Below are positions 10,551 to 21,237 of a stretch of 64,000 bases of DNA, one piece after another. The first letter of the stretch is position 1. The number at the start of each line of letters is the position of its first letter. The notes beneath the pieces are model-generated. The model did not search any database, was not told the origin of the DNA, and worked only from the letters and a program-made list of their open reading frames with translations. Where the stretch lies: the NCBI RefSeq assembly GCF_020509005.1, contig NC_063021.1, positions 124,001 to 188,000 of the forward strand, in the 5' to 3' direction. The position numbers and the translations under genes were made by a program. The DNA comes from Fulvia fulva (Eukaryota > Ascomycota > Dothideomycetes > Mycosphaerellales > Mycosphaerellaceae).

Positions 10551-11701
10551 GTATCACTACTGCGATCGTCAAAGCACGCCATCAATGCAACCCGCCAAGA
10601 GGCTGTACATCGAGACTCAGTTGACCCTGAGCACGCACAATGACCCCAACCACTTTCCTGACAAACCTGAACCGCTGTCATGTGCACGCAGAGTTTCACT
10701 CACTTCGCCCCGACCTTATCGGGCCGCGCCGTAAGCACCCGCGAATAGCGCTCATTCAGGTGCCATTGAAGCATCCACCAGACTTCTCCCATTAGTTCGC
10801 CACGGAAATTATATGCACACACCAACCAACTGACAGCGTGCGAGCATAGATAGTAAGCACGGCATTACCATTAATTACGTACGGCTCTGTGCTCCCAGTG
10901 TGGACCTACTTTCCGTCAGGTAGTAAGAAGACCAGCACCATAGATGAATAGTCCTCCCGACGTGGTTGGACGGAGATCCAGCTCGATGGAGAACGATTCG
11001 GACGACTCTTGCGGCGATTCATAGTCGTGGCTGTTGAGCATGACGAAAAGTGAAGGACTTCAAGCACAAAACAGACGAGCGCTTCGGGAGCGTTGAAACT
11101 TGTCAGCCGATGCAAAGGACAGCAAACATCGACCATGGCTCAGGATCTATCGCTGCTCAGGTCATTTCGATAGCTAGCCTATCGAATCTCGCCGGAGTGG
11201 ACTTGGTCCTAACGGACATCTGGCATCGTGCGACAGCCTCACGCAGGTCGCTCTTCTACGCATAGGTCCAGCACGGCGGCACATCCAAGCCACAAAGTCT
11301 GTGGCTAAGACGGCAACGCGCTCGGGGGCAAAGGACTTATTCGCCAGCCGTCGGAGCCATAGGACTGGTGGACTTTGGAATAGCGCTCCCACGCGATGAG
11401 GCCCGAACGATGGCAGCACGATAACTTCAACTGCTTAGAATTGCGGAAGAAACCGAGACTCTCGAGAAACTTCGGTCCTATTTCGCAGCTGTTGTTTAAT
11501 CAGTCTACTCAGCATCACAATATTGGTATAGTAGTAGTTACTGTTACAGACCTGGTCCTCAACACACCAGGCAAAGTTCTTTCTTTTGCGCTTTCACCTC
11601 CAAACCGCATCGCAACCTCGTAGACGCTCCTACGTTCTCATGCTCAACGTCAAACACTCACCGAAACTCCATCCCATGCTGCTTCCTCCACCTCATTCGT
11701 T
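10551..11701. other. Intergenic region, no supported gene
   Basis: Open frames are short and conflicting. The right end is the 3' flank of RPB2, which is transcribed towards it. I see no repeat, RNA gene or domain. Confidence 0.45.
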
Positions 11702-14700
11702 CTACCGAATGCTGATACCACTCCGCGTGGTAAACATCCTCGTAGCCACATTCATAGCCGCCAGCTCCTGGAACAGAAGCTTCGCTGCATACGGAATGAT
11801 AATCTGCGCAATCTTCGTCTTGTTCTTGCAAGGCCTGCACTCGAATTGCTGCTTCTTCAAGCTCGCAACCGGTGTCATCAACCCACAGATCTCGCAGATG
11901 TGAACGCGGAAAGCGTCAGACACATCCAGCAATCTCTCCTTCAAGAAAGCTGAAGCACCGTGCGCAATCATACAATCGCGCTCCATCTCTCCAAAGCGGA
12001 GACCACCATCTCTGGCACGACCCTCGACAGGCTGGCGCGTGAGGATCTGGAGCGGACCGCGAGCACGCGCGTGAATCTTGTCGTCGACCATGTGGCGAAG
12101 ACGTTGGTAGTAGGTAGGTCCGAGGAAGACTTGGGCGTTGAGTTTCTTGCCGGTGTGGCCGTTGTACATGACTTCGAAGCCACGTTGCTGGAAGCCGTGG
12201 CTGGCGAGAATGTCGGAGACGGATGTGACTGTGACATCTGTGAAGGGTGTGGCATCACCTTCTTGGCCGTTCAGTGCGCCGACCTTGGAGAGGAGACACT
12301 CAATCAAGTGAGCAATTGTCATACGGGAGGGAATGGCGTGAGGGTTGATGATGATGTCGGGTGTCAGACCATCTGCTGTGAAGGGCATGTCCTCTTGTCG
12401 ATAGGTGATACCAACAGTACCCTTCTGTCCGTGACGAGATGCAAACTTGTCACCGATCTGTGGGACTTTTGTAACTCGTGTTCGCACCTTGACGAAACGA
12501 AGACCTTCCGTGTTGGTGGTGAGGAGTACCTGATCAATGACACCATTCTCAGTGGACCTCAACGGTGTGCTGACATCACGCTTGATGTGCAGACTTGTTC
12601 GTTGACCAAGCTCCTCAGCATCTGGAGGCATCGGAGCGGTCTTTCCGATAAGTATGTCCTCGCCCGAGACGCGCGAGCCCGGAGTGATGATCCCATCTTC
12701 ATCAAGCTTGTCGTAGGTACCCTGCTTCATGCGCATGGTATCAGATCGGATTGGTTTCTCGAAAGCCTCAACCACACTCATTCCGACTCGCTTCTCTTGA
12801 TCCGTGTATGATCGGAAGAAAAGTGATCTGAACAGACCTCGATCGATACTGCTCTGGTTCATGATGACGGAGTCTTCTTGATTATAGCCAGAGTAACACG
12901 CGATCGCGACAATAGCGTTCTGTCCTGCAGGCAATTCTCGGAACTTGAGATACTCCATGCTGCGCGTAGTCGCAAGTGGTTTTTGGGGATAGTACAACAC
13001 ATTCGCCATAGTGTCCATCCGCGTGTTGTAGTTCGTCAAGGTCACACCCATGGCTTGCTTTCCCATGGCACTTTGGTATGTGTTCCTTGGAGACTGGTTG
13101 TGATCAGGGAAGGGAATAATGCTGGCGCAAATGCCCAAGATCATGGCTGGGTGGATCTCGCAATGTGTCCAAGTCCGGACATACGGATTCGGCTTCGACT
13201 TGATACGCCGATGTGGATCAGCTCTCGTGTCCTCCATTGGCACGCCTTGTCGCATCAGCTTGTGCTCTTCCAGGTCTTCAGGTGTCATGATGATCATGGC
13301 AGTCTCTTCTTCCTCGGCATCGAGGTACTCGACAACACCGGCGTCAACGAGACCCTTCCAGCCAAACACCTTCTGCTCTCGCTCTTCCTCGCTGACACCA
13401 GCGAGCTCCGCAAGGACGTTTTGGTCATCCGCCAGTCTCTGGCAATGCTCGCGCTGTAGGACTAAGCTGCCGTTGTTCGGGTTCTTGGGATCATTCTCGA
13501 CGACGAACAGCGGTCGGCAAACCCTGCCAGCATCGGTGAAGATCTTGATCTCACGCTCTCTGACGTCGCGAATGATGGTCACCTCGAAGCTGAGTACACC
13601 CTTTCGTCGAAGGCTGCGCATCATGTTGGTGAGGTCATTTGCATTCTTGTGCACACCGATCCACGTTCCGTTGAGGAAGACTTTGGTGGCCTTCGGATTT
13701 AACACCGGATCGTACTCCTCCAGCAGATCCATACCACGTTGTCGCATGAAGTCGACCAGAGGTTCTGCAGGAGTACCAACAGTGACGTAGCACATCAGGG
13801 ATAAGTTCTTGACCAGACCGCAAGCCTGCCCTTCTGGTGTCTCTGCGGGACAAACAAGACCCCAATGAGTGTTGTGAAGTTGTCGAGGCTTCGCGATCTT
13901 GCCGTCACGGCCGATGGGGGTGTTTGTTCTCCGCAAGTGGCTGAGCGTCGAAGCGTATGTGTATCTGTTCAGCACTTGACTCACCCCAGCCTTGGCACTT
14001 GCCGCCTTCTTCTGGTCGCCCCAGTTACCTGTCGCCAAGCAGTATCGCAGACCAGATGTGAGAATGTTCGTCTTCACCGCGAGTGTGATGTTGAACTCCC
14101 TACCAGTCTCCACGCAGCGATGAAGGTAGGCCTTCATGTCCTTCACCAGCTGCTGAAACTTCAGGCGGAACACCTGCGCCATGAGCGGGCCTGCAAGGTC
14201 GAGACGCTTCTTGCCGAAGTGGTCACGATCGTCCTCATCTGTGCGACCAAGATGGCATTGTAGCAGTCTGTTTACCATATAACCCAGGAAGAATGCTTTC
14301 TTGGTCTCACTGCCCTCTTCTTGCGATATGTGGGGCAGAAACTCCTTCTGCATGATGTCTTTTGCGTATCGTATTCTGCGGTCCTTCGTACCTTGCTGCT
14401 GTCCACGACGACCGATGTGATCCAAGGCACTATCCCGATCCTGTATCACGAATGCCTCTTCCAGACACGGCTTGAGCATTTCCAGCATCTTCGTGTCGGA
14501 CTTGTTGCAGATGTGATTCAGGATATCCTCGTCGGAGACAACGCCGAGCGCCCGAAAGACGATCGCAATTGGAATGTCACTCTTTATGTATGGCACCGAC
14601 ACCTTGATTGTCTCGCCGTGTGCGTTCGAGTTGGCGGACTGCTTGTAGAGCTTAAGCTGCATCGAACTGATCAAGCGTGTACCTTTTTCAATTGCACTTC

Positions 14701-15475
14701 TGATCTCGGCCACCACAGGTGTGTTTGTACCCTTCTTCTTGAATACCTGCACAATGTTTGCAGCACTCCGCTCTTGCGCAATGAGGACTTTCTCACTGCC
14801 GTTGATGATGAAATAACCTCCTTGGTCGAAAGGGCATTCCTGGAATGCATACAGCTCTTGCTCGCTACGGTTCCGCAAAGTACAGATCTTGGATTTCAAC
14901 ATGATGGGTAGCTTCCCGATAAAGATCTCTTTCTGTGTCTCCGGCGGGTTGTCTGGGTCATCATCCCAGTGCAACTCTGTCTGCCCGTCGTGGTCCGGCG
15001 GGTCATTCCAGTAGCCTGTATCATCCAGCCACCCACCCACAGATCGCTCTCGACAAAGCTTTTGCCTCTTTGTGATTGACAGAAACATGGGTGAAGCATA
15101 TGTTAGGTTCCGGAGCCGCGCTTCGTGAGGGAACAATGCTCGAGTACTGCCGTCGCCTTCTGTCATGGCTGCTTGACTTATGGCGACATCCTCAAGATGC
15201 AGCTCGACGCGTCTTTTGATGATCGGCTGGTTCGACTCCTCGTCCTCTGCGGCGATGTTTTGGTCTATGATGATGGGCGGCGTCTCGGTGACAATCTCTT
15301 GCATCGTGGTACTCGCAAACTCGTCGAACGAGTCGAGCTGTTGCGATACCAGGCCCTTGGCGTCGAAGAAAGAGTGGATGACAGTCCAGCAGTCCTCGGC
15401 GGTGATCATGTTCACATCGATGTCGTCCTCTCCGCCGTCCATCTGCGCCATCATGGCGTCCCCGTTGTATGCCAT
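11702..15475 (-). CDS. RPB2: DNA-directed RNA polymerase II second largest subunit
   Basis: One uninterrupted frame of 1257 residues, normal length for fungal Rpb2, from ATG 15475 ([11 protein letters not shown]) to TAG at 11702. The N-terminus reads [14 protein letters not shown] and [12 protein letters not shown]. Further along are the lobe and fork segments ([39 protein letters not shown]), the active-site face ([18 protein letters not shown]), the hybrid-binding block ([16 protein letters not shown]), [36 protein letters not shown] and a C-terminal zinc site (Cys1194, 1197, 1213, 1216). It forms half of the Pol II cleft with Rpb1 in the nucleus and is essential. No intron is evident. It is clean of damage although broken genes lie on both sides. 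Confidence 0.99.
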   Translation of the reverse strand: MAYNGDAMMAQMDGGEDDIDVNMITAEDCWTVIHSFFDAKGLVSQQLDSFDEFASTTMQEIVTETPPIIIDQNIAAEDEESNQPIIKRRVELHLEDVAISQAAMTEGDGSTRALFPHEARLRNLTYASPMFLSITKRQKLCRERSVGGWLDDTGYWNDPPDHDGQTELHWDDDPDNPPETQKEIFIGKLPIMLKSKICTLRNRSEQELYAFQECPFDQGGYFIINGSEKVLIAQERSAANIVQVFKKKGTNTPVVAEIRSAIEKGTRLISSMQLKLYKQSANSNAHGETIKVSVPYIKSDIPIAIVFRALGVVSDEDILNHICNKSDTKMLEMLKPCLEEAFVIQDRDSALDHIGRRGQQQGTKDRRIRYAKDIMQKEFLPHISQEEGSETKKAFFLGYMVNRLLQCHLGRTDEDDRDHFGKKRLDLAGPLMAQVFRLKFQQLVKDMKAYLHRCVETGREFNITLAVKTNILTSGLRYCLATGNWGDQKKAASAKAGVSQVLNRYTYASTLSHLRRTNTPIGRDGKIAKPRQLHNTHWGLVCPAETPEGQACGLVKNLSLMCYVTVGTPAEPLVDFMRQRGMDLLEEYDPVLNPKATKVFLNGTWIGVHKNANDLTNMMRSLRRKGVLSFEVTIIRDVREREIKIFTDAGRVCRPLFVVENDPKNPNNGSLVLQREHCQRLADDQNVLAELAGVSEEEREQKVFGWKGLVDAGVVEYLDAEEEETAMIIMTPEDLEEHKLMRQGVPMEDTRADPHRRIKSKPNPYVRTWTHCEIHPAMILGICASIIPFPDHNQSPRNTYQSAMGKQAMGVTLTNYNTRMDTMANVLYYPQKPLATTRSMEYLKFRELPAGQNAIVAIACYSGYNQEDSVIMNQSSIDRGLFRSLFFRSYTDQEKRVGMSVVEAFEKPIRSDTMRMKQGTYDKLDEDGIITPGSRVSGEDILIGKTAPMPPDAEELGQRTSLHIKRDVSTPLRSTENGVIDQVLLTTNTEGLRFVKVRTRVTKVPQIGDKFASRHGQKGTVGITYRQEDMPFTADGLTPDIIINPHAIPSRMTIAHLIECLLSKVGALNGQEGDATPFTDVTVTSVSDILASHGFQQRGFEVMYNGHTGKKLNAQVFLGPTYYQRLRHMVDDKIHARARGPLQILTRQPVEGRARDGGLRFGEMERDCMIAHGASAFLKERLLDVSDAFRVHICEICGLMTPVASLKKQQFECRPCKNKTKIAQIIIPYAAKLLFQELAAMNVATRMFTTRSGISIR

Positions 15476-16375
15476 GTTTGCGAGCCCTCACTCCACTTTG
15501 CCGGACCTCCTATCTCCCCCTGTAGCTGTGCGCTTACCTTCGAGTACTGGTGAAGGTCAAGTGGTGGCAAGGCACGCGCTGCGCAAAGGCGCGCTCCTTT
15601 GTCTGCCTGAATGTATCCAGCGGCGGCGCGTTCGGTGGATGTCGGAGGCGGTGGTGGTAGTATCGGCCGGGTGGATATGTCGTCGGCGATGGTGAGAGGA
15701 AGAGGCGATGGGGCGGTGGGGTGGGGAGGTGTGTTGATGTGTCGGTGATGTGGATTGGAAATGTTCCTGGCATGCCTGGTCTCGCATGCGACTTGGGCTT
15801 CACGCGATGCCGAACGGAAACAGCCGCAAAGCCGCGGGGACAAAGCGGCTTCACTTTCGCGTCAGAAACGACCTCCTCCGTTCTTTCACAACTAAAAACC
15901 TGTCATCTGCACAGTGAACGGTACATGTATCTACACATTCCGACGCAACCGCTGGACGCTCCTCAACCTTGCTGCAATGTACACTCGACAGAACGCAACC
16001 ACACAACCATAACGTCCAGAGCATGAGGCCCCTCCGAAACAATCTTGTTGTTTTGCTATCGTACTGTCGATGGGCAAGAAGAACATACGCCTGCGTGTCC
16101 CAGCCCGCACTGCGCTCATCGCACACTCTAGTCAACATCAGAGTCGCTTCGTAGCACCTACTGAATGAGGCACGAAACTTGAGCAGACTGCTAATGTCAT
16201 ATCACGGTGCACTGTATGCTTTGACCTATGCGCCGTGGGCTTTGCTGAAGCTGTGTGAACGATGGCTGCTGGTTGCACTGGCTGCACATAGTCTGCCCGC
16301 GTTTAGATCGCATGCTCTGATTCAATGCACCCACGCTCTCGGCACCGTAGATAGAAGCTAAGTTATCTCCTTCTC
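15476..16375. other. RPB2 upstream region
   Basis: The 5' flank of RPB2. A pyrimidine-rich tract on the RPB2 strand (about 15660-15750, CACCACC/CCCTCC type) resembles the CT-rich core promoters of highly expressed fungal genes. Frames in both directions are low-complexity shadows of this tract. Confidence 0.4.
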
Positions 16376-16839
16376 AGGCGCTCGCTAGGTGATGGCCCGG
16401 GTTATTTAATTAGGCAACGCGGGCCCTGTTGCCAAGCGCCTAAGAGCAAGATCGCAGATTCGGCCAGAACTCCACTATCGAGCCGCCAAGACTAGAATAA
16501 CTTTTGAAACAACACAACAACGAGGCTGAATCTCGTCAACCAAAAAGCGCGGTTCTAGATACTTAAGGTAAAGATAAGATGCATCGAATCTGTATATCCC
16601 TCTAGCTAAAGCCGCTCCCGTAAGCCCCTAAAAACGAGGGCCCTCGTTTTGGCTTATCTTTAAAAGCTAGCCCTCCTCGACGACGACACGGTCGCATCGG
16701 CAGTCTACGACAGGCGATATATAGGCGCTTCGTCTCATCGCTCCGTAGAGCAGCCTCTAAGTCTCCACGAAAGAACAGCCCCGTTATACGTCGTGTTGTA
16801 GCCTTCGAGGGCACGCAAGCTTAAGATTGGCCGAATCTG
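16376..16839. repeat. Candidate remnant of a mobile element next to a HET fragment
   Basis: An imperfect inverted repeat, AGGCGCT...GGCCCG facing CGGGCCC...AGCGCCT, spans about 16376-16442. To its right the sequence becomes rich in CTA/TAG/TATA words (CTAGCTAAAGCCGCTCCCG, CTTATCTTTAAAAGCTAGCC), resembling the transposon block beyond 30 kb and unlike the surrounding gene space. A 70-residue basic frame (16602-16814, minus) inside it has no known domain. I infer an old, RIP-touched insertion that truncated the neighbouring HET gene. The family is not identifiable. Confidence 0.35.
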
Positions 16840-17232
16840 CTACTTCCCTTTTAGACCCTCGCAAGCTCGGACAGCAACACCGAAACACCGAGCGACAGAG
16901 ATGTGTCTGTGTAGGAGATAGGATAGAAGCATGATATTGCTGTGCAAGCGTCGGAGTACCAGAAGGCATGGCGTGACTGGGTCAATGAGATCTCCGTCAG
17001 ATTCTCCGTCAGATTCTGATTTGCAGCTAGGGTCTCGGATCTTGTCTTCGTAATTGACAAAGCTCAGCTCGTCATCGCGCCACCGGTGCGAAAGTATCGC
17101 ATATCCTGGGATACGATCTATGTGTTCCTGGATTTCGAGCGTGTTGACGTCAATGAGCCTCACTGCAAAATCGGCAGCATGAGACGTATGAACCCAGGGT
17201 CGTGACGGGACATTGTCCATGCTAAATGTCAT
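16840..17232 (-). pseudogene. HET-domain N-terminal fragment
   Basis: From the ATG at 17232 the frame contains VRLIDVNTLEIQEHIDRIPG followed by YAILSHRWRDDELSF, the typical opening of HET proteins (MRLINTxTLxLxEF...YAILSHTWGxxEVxF). After about 65 residues the similarity fades (DKIRDPSCKSESDGESDGD) and the frame closes at 16840 after 130 residues, before the rest of the HET domain. The AT/TAG-rich remnant begins immediately downstream, so the gene seems truncated by that insertion. This is a second HET relic in 9 kb; it differs from the one at 8400 and is not a duplicate of it. Confidence 0.65.
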
Positions 17233-17322
17233 GGTTCTCGTGGACGGCGAGTCGAGCCGGCGGCAATAGCAAAGCTCTTGTGGATGCGCTTACGTTGAAG
17301 GATGTGGCACTGCAGCAACATC

Positions 17323-17550
17323 ATGGATGTGCTGACAAGCCTCGTTGTCGCCGTTTCCGTCGCTCCGTTGTGTGTTGCGAAAAAGTATGGGCCGAAAGGC
17401 TTCGGAGCAGTGTCACCTGCTACGGCTGCAAAGGACAGCATCGCGAGTGATATGGAGTGGAAAGCACCGATCATTGAACGTGTTTGCCCGCTCCCCTGCT
17501 ATGTTCTGTTAGTCCACACAATCTACTGTGTAGTGTTCATGAAAAGATGA
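17323..17550 (+). CDS. Possible small secreted peptide, weak candidate
   Basis: ATG at 17323 opens a 75-residue frame with a signal-peptide-like start (MDVLTSLVVAVSVAPLCVA, then KKYGPKG). The rest (GAVSPATAAKDSIASDMEW) has no domain, and the last 25 residues are again hydrophobic, which would fit an unspliced intron from about 17481. An overlapping antisense frame (17229-17474) makes the call ambiguous. Listed only because the N-terminus looks secretory. Confidence 0.2.
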   Translation: MDVLTSLVVAVSVAPLCVAKKYGPKGFGAVSPATAAKDSIASDMEWKAPIIERVCPLPCYVLLVHTIYCVVFMKR

Positions 17551-17990
17551 TCTCTAATGACTTGTATGAGAATGCGTGTCTTTTTCATTTTATCGATGGG
17601 GAACGACACCGTGTCGGTGGTCACGAGGATCGAGGGCCTGGCTGTACGGTCCTGCCAATGATACAGTACTGTGGTCCAGACCATGGCCGATGGGGCCCAG
17701 CGTCGCATGTATATCACGCCGCTGTCGGGCGATGGGGAAAGATGGAGTGAAGTGGAAACAAAGACGGTTGAAGTGGAGGAGAAGCTTGTTCAATGGCAGA
17801 CGTGGCAGACCTGCGGGAGCGGGTAAAGGTTCAGCGCGGGCCAGAACACACTTGGCAGCTGCGATGGACAGGGATGACCGCGTCTTCCAGTGAGCTGCGC
17901 CTCAACCAGCCCTTCAATATGAACAACCAAATGCCAGCCTGATCTCGTCACCTCATACCTCTCCTCCAGCGTAGTCATACATCAAGCATA
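17551..17990. other. Upstream region of the LAA2-like gene
   Basis: No supported coding sequence. It contains CT-rich stretches just before ATG 17991 (CCTCATACCTCTCCTCCAGC) consistent with a fungal core promoter. Confidence 0.4.
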
Positions 17991-19717
17991 ATGTCTGGTC
18001 TACAGCCTCCCCGCGTCAACACGCAAGACGTGAACGGTCAGGACACCGTCTCAGGTACATCTCAACCAATGCATGAGCATGCGCATGGTCAAGCTTGCGA
18101 TGTGGAGAACTGATCACACGATGATATCCAGAATCTTCCGATGACCACTTCTCCTCCGCCTCAGAAGGCACTCCCAACCCAACCCGCCTCTCCGTCGAGA
18201 TCCCCATTACACGAGTCGAGCGAGTAGACGACAAGGCCGCGCACGGTGAAGTCCCAGGCACACCGGCATATGAGCAACGAACGGCAGATGCAGTCCCAGA
18301 CGAGGTAGAGATTGTGCCTGAAGGCAGGAGATCACGAAGCGCAACAGTGAGTAGGAGTCGTAGCGCATCACATCTCAGCCAGAGCAGCAGACCGCAGACG
18401 CCAGGTGGCAGCCCGATCCCCAGGACGATTGTCGAGAGAGTAGACAACAAACCAGCATATGGTGAGGTAGACGGCACAATCGCAAAAGAGCAGCGCATGA
18501 TGGACGCCGCGCCAGATGAGGTACGGCAAGCGCCAGCCGTGGCTATCGATGGTAGGTGAGTTGGCTGAGGATGATATGTCGGTGATGGCTGCTGATTCGA
18601 TGCAGCGGACAAAGTGACAGCAAATCTCCAGCGAGAGGGACGGATCTAGATCAGGACCCTGAAGAACGACAGACGTGGTTCAGAACGATGTGGGAGAGTG
18701 GACTACAAGGAGACAATGCAGCCCAACCAGAACCACAAGCGGACGACGAAGAGGCAGCTGACGATGCGGATGACGACGATGACTTCGGCGACGACTTTGA
18801 CGAGTTCGCTGAAGGCGGAGGAGATGATGACTTTGGCGACTTTGACGAAGCAGAAGAGGTCATGACACCCAAACCTCCCGCGCCGTCTGCGGCAGAACCA
18901 CAACATATAACGCCAATCGCAAGCATATTGGCAGGTCTTGTAAGTAGCTCCTTGAACAATCGATCCCACTCTCAATGTGCCACAAGCTGACTTTCACCAG
19001 CCGCCCTTAGATCTGAAAATCGACCTTTCAGAAACGGACCTCCAAGACACAATCTCCCCATACCTAGACACCATATTCCCGGACTCAGCGCCACCTCCGT
19101 CTTCCCTCCCATCTCTGGACATGTCCAACTCCTCACCCTTCCTCTCCGACCGCTCCCTCTCGCTCTGGCAACAACTCGTCTCCCCACCTCCCATGCAACC
19201 ACCCAACTGGACGCGAAGCAGAATCCGCCGCCTCTTCCTCGTATCCCTCGGCGTGCCCGTCGACTTGGACGAGATCCTCCCACCATCAAAACAAAAACGC
19301 CTCATCCTCCCAAACATCAGCCTCACCTCCCCACGAGCCTCCAACGCAGCGCTGGACCACCTCAAGCAATCCGACGTCAACGACTCCTCGACATCAATAG
19401 ACAGCAAGACCGGCGCATCCAAACGAGCCAAGAAGCGGGAGACATTACGAGGTCCCCCTCCCGAACCAGACTTCGACGCGAATAGAGCGATGCTCATCTG
19501 CAATACTACCGACGAGGTGATGAAGGGGATGGAGGATGCGGAGTTGCGGGATCATGTGTTCACGTTGGAGATTTTGAATGGAGAGGCGAGTAAAGTGCTG
19601 GAGTATTGGTTGTTGAGGAAGGACGAGGCACTCAAGGAGAAGGAGGCGTTGGAGGGGGTGATTGAGAATCTGGTGGGCTTTGTGAAGAGTCGAGCGACGG
19701 GCAAGGGGAAGAAGTGA
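17991..19717 (+). CDS. LAA2-like accessory of AP-1/clathrin, four exons
   Basis: Exons 17991-18054, 18132-18555, 18606-18939 and 19001-19717 join in frame (introns of 77, 50 and 61 nt with GTACAT, GTGAGT and GTAAGT donors) to give 512 residues. The N-terminus is Ser-rich and acidic (ESSDDHFSSASEG) and includes two similar lines about 80 residues apart (ITRVERVDDKAAHGEVPGT and IPRTIVERVDNKPAYGEVDGT). Residues about 205-245 are very acidic and hold repeated DDFGDDFDEF and DDDFGDFDEA, the kind of motif bound by adaptor gamma-ear domains. The C-terminal half (PLDLKIDLSETDLQD; SLWQQLVSPPP; WTRSRIRRLFLVSLGVPVDLDE) resembles the fungal DUF5102/LAA2 family, and it ends in a predicted coiled coil. Yeast Laa2 bridges Laa1 to AP-1 at the trans-Golgi. 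Family assignment is from memory of motifs. Confidence 0.7.
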
Positions 19718-20238
19718 GGTGGTAGCGGTAGCAAGGAGATGTGATGCATTCTCCTGAGCGCTTTCTCGGATCTGGTGTTGGTGTCACTGCCCCAACTTTG
19801 TGGCATTGAAGGTAGCCAGTACTTGGTGGCGTAGCTAAATGCATAAGCGTAAGATGTTATTTCCCGCCATGCTTCGGGGAAATTCTTTCGCGCCATCGAC
19901 GCTTTTCTATGATTCATGTCCTACTCTATCAAACACCTGACTGACATGGCCTCCCACATCTCGCATCTAGTCTTCGTGACATGCGTCCTCCCATCGTGCT
20001 GACCCCTGCATGGTAAAGGTGATGATGCATAGCGAGACTGATAACGATAGAAATGATCGTTTGGTGAAGCCCGTCCATTGCTGAGCGCTTCTTCTTATAC
20101 ACCGGAGATACTGTTGCTTGGAGATATGGACGCGCTAAAGATGTGCGGTCGTACTATCGCACAAGTCGTGGCAGGCGAATTACTGCAATCGATGAAATGT
20201 CAAAGGCCCATTCACCAACTCCCCCACCGCTACCCCCT
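19718..20238. other. Intergenic region between two convergent genes
   Basis: The shared 3' flank of the LAA2-like gene and the minus-strand F-box-like gene. Only shadow frames; nothing else seen. Confidence 0.45.
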
Positions 20239-20658
20239 CTAATCCCAAAAAACCCCCCTGGCCCTCCTCTCCTTTAACGCAGTAATCTTCCGGTCTCGCG
20301 CTGCGAAGGGAGTCTGGTACGCCCGATACCCGTCGGAATACAGCTGCATCGCTTCGAGGTATATTTGCCGGCAGGTTAAGAGGAGAGCGTAGTTGGGTGG
20401 CTGCGATTGTAGGAGGTTGATGTGCTTGGTTCGTTGGTGTGAGTATATGTTTGTGGCGCCGCAGAGGTAGACGGGTTCGGGGGCGAAGACGAGATCGTAG
20501 ATTTCGTTGCGGAGCTCTGCGGGGAGGGAGAGGAGGAGTGCTGTTGCTGGAGGGGTGGGGTTGGACATGGTGGGGGAGATGGGGGGTTGGTGAGGAGTTG
20601 GTGTTCTTGGTACTCTTGATTGATGTTGACTCGATATCCCTTGATCAAATGTGGCCAT
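20239..20658 (-). CDS. Small fungal F-box-like/LPAELRNEIY-domain protein
   Basis: ATG at 20658 gives 139 residues. A Pro/Ser/Thr-rich leader of about 40 residues precedes the hallmark LLSLPAELRNEIYDLVF, which opens a large fungal family with an F-box-like helix pair. It is followed by HINLLQSQPPNYALLLTCRQ and IYLEAMQLYSDGYRAYQTP, the second conserved block. The protein ends soon after (RGVFWD), which is short for the family, so a downstream exon may be missing. Its start lies 105 bp from the start of the NTF2-like gene on the other strand, so the two probably share a promoter. Possible role in ubiquitin ligase adaptors is inference only. Confidence 0.7.
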   Translation of the reverse strand: MATFDQGISSQHQSRVPRTPTPHQPPISPTMSNPTPPATALLLSLPAELRNEIYDLVFAPEPVYLCGATNIYSHQRTKHINLLQSQPPNYALLLTCRQIYLEAMQLYSDGYRAYQTPFAARDRKITALKERRARGVFWD

Positions 20659-20763
20659 GGTGACGTTCCGAAGTTCGCGCGAGAGCATTCACCTCGCAAA
20701 GTCACCGATAACAGCATATCCCTGTCAACTCATGGTTCCGATAAGGACCATCTCGTATCAACC

Positions 20764-21237
20764 ATGTCCTCCTCCCTCGAACTTCTCTGTCCCACATCAC
20801 CTCCCCCTCCCGCCAACGCTCCCACCTCAACATGGGCCGCCTACATGATCCTCGTCACCAAAACCGTCGTCTCCGCCCTCAACAACCGCAACTGGTCCCA
20901 CCCCTACCTCGAGCAATACATCGCCCCCAACCTAACCGCCTACATGGAACACGTCGAAAAGCCCTACATCAAATCCCGCGAAGAGTTCCTGACGGCAATC
21001 AAGCGCAGCAGCGAGAATAGTCCAGAGTATCAGTTTGAGATTGTGAGTATAACGCCGGAGATTGATGAGAAGAGGGGCACGGCGAGTGTGTGGTATAAGT
21101 TGTTGATCAAAGGGCATCCGCCGGGGACGGCGAAGGAGAGTGTGGGGATTAGTTATTGTACGAGGAGTAGGGGGAATTGGAGGAATGTTAAGCAGATTAG
21201 TATGAGGGGTATGGGGCCTGGTGATGCGGGGGTGTGA
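20764..21237 (+). CDS. NTF2/SnoaL-like small protein
   Basis: ATG at 20764 gives 157 residues with no intron. Residues 25-145 alternate helices and strands in the order seen in NTF2-like folds: WAAYMILVTKTVVSALNNRN, LEQYIAPNLTAYMEHV, SREEFLTAIKR, then strands YQFEIVSITPEI, ASVWYKLLIKG and VGISYCTRSRGNW. No catalytic set can be named. Codon use changes sharply: the first half uses C-ending codons, the second G-ending codons with purine-rich runs. It diverges from the F-box-like gene. Function unknown. Confidence 0.65.
   Translation: MSSSLELLCPTSPPPPANAPTSTWAAYMILVTKTVVSALNNRNWSHPYLEQYIAPNLTAYMEHVEKPYIKSREEFLTAIKRSSENSPEYQFEIVSITPEIDEKRGTASVWYKLLIKGHPPGTAKESVGISYCTRSRGNWRNVKQISMRGMGPGDAGV

Noticed and set aside
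11960..14911. Long plus-strand frames of 190-280 codons across this interval
   Set aside because: All are antisense shadows of RPB2, which is continuous and matches the family throughout.
18016..18612. A 198-codon minus-strand frame
   Set aside because: It is antisense to exons 1-2 of the LAA2-like gene, whose splicing and acidic motifs are convincing.
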